A stretch of DNA of 64,000 nucleotides from Biscogniauxia marginata. Its lineage: Eukaryota > Ascomycota > Sordariomycetes > Xylariales > Xylariaceae. The stretch spans positions 1-64,000 of the forward strand of contig MU404178.1 of the NCBI GenBank assembly GCA_022695795.1, given 5' to 3'. The notes beneath the pieces were generated by a model. That model was not told the origin of the DNA, did no database searches, and saw only the letters and a program-made list of their open reading frames with translations. The position numbers were made by a program, and so were the translations under genes. Below are positions 62,501 to 64,000 of the stretch, piece after piece. The number at the start of each line of letters is the position of its first letter. Position 1 is the first letter of the stretch.

Positions 62501-64000
62501 ACTTCAGGTTTTTTTGGGGTGTTTTCTCTCTGGCAATTTATCAACTCCTGTGGGGTCATCTCAGTCCTGCATACGATCTACTCGGGGGATATCCTGTACT
62601 CTTGAGCAGAAGGCGACGGAGGTCATTTTTCACGAGTTCGTGCTAGATCAACTGGTTATGGTTCAACCACATATCCCAATTTTTCCCCTTATGCCAGCAT
62701 ATTGGGTTGGTTATGATGATTTACGATAGAAAATGGCGATAGACTTGCTTGGTTCCTAATAGAGTAATCAATAGAGAGGCATATACTAGACAGACTCCAA
62801 TTTCTCTGAATATCCTGTAGTTGAGCACCCGGGACAACGAGGCGAAGGGACGCACAAGGGATGAATAATCCTCTCCAACGATATTATAGTCACTTATATA
62901 GGTACCTAGGTACTTAGTATTCCAGTCTAACGTGTGATAGCATATTCTCTTTACTGCAGAACGCTAATAACTCACAATTTTAGATATTCTCTACTATGTG
63001 CTATAAGGTGAAGGAGGAGACCTCCAGAATTATAGCCAATGAGCTGACGCAAGTATAATATAGTATCCTTTATCCGAGTCTTAATCTACCTCGTAAAGGC
63101 TATGAAAGCCTCTCCCTACTTCAAAACGACATGCAGCCCCTTGCTTAGAGGTTAGCTGGAAGTGATGACTTCTTCGATGATAGCCACTCCTATAAACACA
63201 GTTTCGGCCCATCCGTGGCAATGAGGCTTTCTAGAAGATAATAATACCCAGAAAATACAAAATGTGCTCTTTTTTTTTTTTTTTTTTTCGTTCAACAGGT
63301 TTAGTCGACAGTTTACTAATCATATCGCCATTGGTTGAGGGTTGCCAAAAGGTTTCCTTGCCGTAACTCGAGTCTCATAGATGCCCGGACTAACCCCCTC
63401 TAACACATTTCTACTAAGAGAATTGAGATGAATCGCGGCATATTAGGATCATGGGCCGCATTTCAGGGAATTATAAATGTCGCATCTAAGAAAGGAGTCT
63501 AATATACATCCACCCCCCACCCCCCCATTCAACCTTTTCCGTTTTTTATAATTAATACAGGGGGTGGTAATCGAATTTCATCAAGTGATTTGAAATAAAA
63601 CTTTAGGGATCTAAGAAACCGACTTTAGGCTTCAATATAGAAATTTGTCTTTATAATGAGGCGTAACGAGTATCTCAAGAACCCGGTCTTGTCTCCCTAG
63701 TAGGCTAATTATGGGCGAATTTCCGTGGCATAGAGTTAACTATGTGGAACATGAGCCCCCCTTATTTTACTTCATTGTCACCAATTCAATGTCTGTATAG
63801 TAAAAGCCATCATGTGCGTTGAATTTTGTTCATATTGGTCTAGCAGACAAGTGCTTACTCACACAAATGTATATGTTCATGTTCTGCATAGCTATTGGCA
63901 TCCACAATAGTCCTCCCGCAGGTGCTTCCTCTCCCTCTGAGCCCATAGAACCAGTCTAGACCGTCTATTCTATTTCTAGCTCAGCCCGTATGGCTCGGCG
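62501..64000. other. AT-rich intergenic region
   Basis: About 1.5 kb AT-rich, TpA-rich sequence with no coding frame of note. A run of 19 T lies at 63270-63288 and a TACCTAGGTACTTAG motif near 62902. Composition resembles the 30.7-32.1 kb stretch. Confidence 0.5.
63270..63288. repeat. Poly-T run
   Basis: Nineteen consecutive T residues. Confidence 0.9.

Noticed and set aside
1..64000. tRNA, rRNA or CRISPR features
   Set aside because: No cloverleaf-like T-loop context, rRNA segment or regularly spaced direct repeats were seen by eye; a covariance-model scan was not possible.

Overview
This window comes from a filamentous ascomycete fungus (Pezizomycotina, probably Sordariomycetes). The genes are eukaryotic and split by short introns, mostly 46-100 bp, with GTAAGT/GTATGT-type donors and CTAAC/CTGAC-like branch sites. 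The proteins match fungal orthologues (ATR/UvsB, EMC1, Cox16, Med17, NC2-beta, fungal 788-residue phosphofructokinase, Ysa1). There are no operons. Gene models were spliced by eye from reading frame, donor, branch and acceptor signals. Each was checked for phase, so exon edges are predictions.

Layout. 1-2900: intergenic DNA with a doubtful, probably decayed gene at about 1368-2214. 2923-17031: four genes or spans in the genome-maintenance and ER class, all on the minus strand: EMC1, a PARP-type zinc finger/AT-hook chromatin protein, and the large 11-exon checkpoint kinase ATR (UvsB/Mec1). 17534-17944: COX16, divergent from ATR. 18-24.6 kb: mostly non-coding, with one small serine-rich orphan protein gene. 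24.6-28.0 kb: a DAO-family flavin oxidoreductase and an SDR oxidoreductase. 29.4-30.7 kb: NC2-beta (Dr1) with an unusually long first intron. 30.7-36.7 kb: AT-rich, gene-poor, carrying decayed coding remnants, one of which has in-frame TAG/TAA stops at positions that would be CAG/CAA (a RIP-like signature). 36.7-38.5 kb: an Arg/Ser/Pro-rich fungal protein. 41.4-43.4 kb: Mediator subunit Med17. 45.6-48.1 kb: 6-phosphofructokinase. 50.1-52.0 kb: a secreted-type, single-pass membrane protein with a lectin-propeller-like ectodomain. 53.7-57.5 kb: a SNF2/RING translocase of the Uls1 type. 59.5-61.1 kb: a UDP-glycosyltransferase. 61.5-62.5 kb: ADP-ribose pyrophosphatase Ysa1. The rest is AT-rich intergenic DNA.

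The genes are mostly conserved housekeeping functions: checkpoint signalling (ATR, with a nick-sensing-type zinc finger gene next door), transcription (Med17, NC2-beta), DNA translocation and SUMO/ubiquitin control (Uls1-like), respiration (Cox16), glycolysis (PFK), ER membrane insertion (EMC1) and nucleotide-sugar housekeeping (Ysa1). I see no biosynthetic cluster, CRISPR array, intact transposon, rRNA or tRNA.

The least explained items are the lectin-like membrane receptor, the zinc-finger/AT-hook protein beside ATR, the decayed genes, and a dispersed palindromic TACCTAGGTA-type motif found in most intergenic spaces. I did not find a clearly new multi-gene system.
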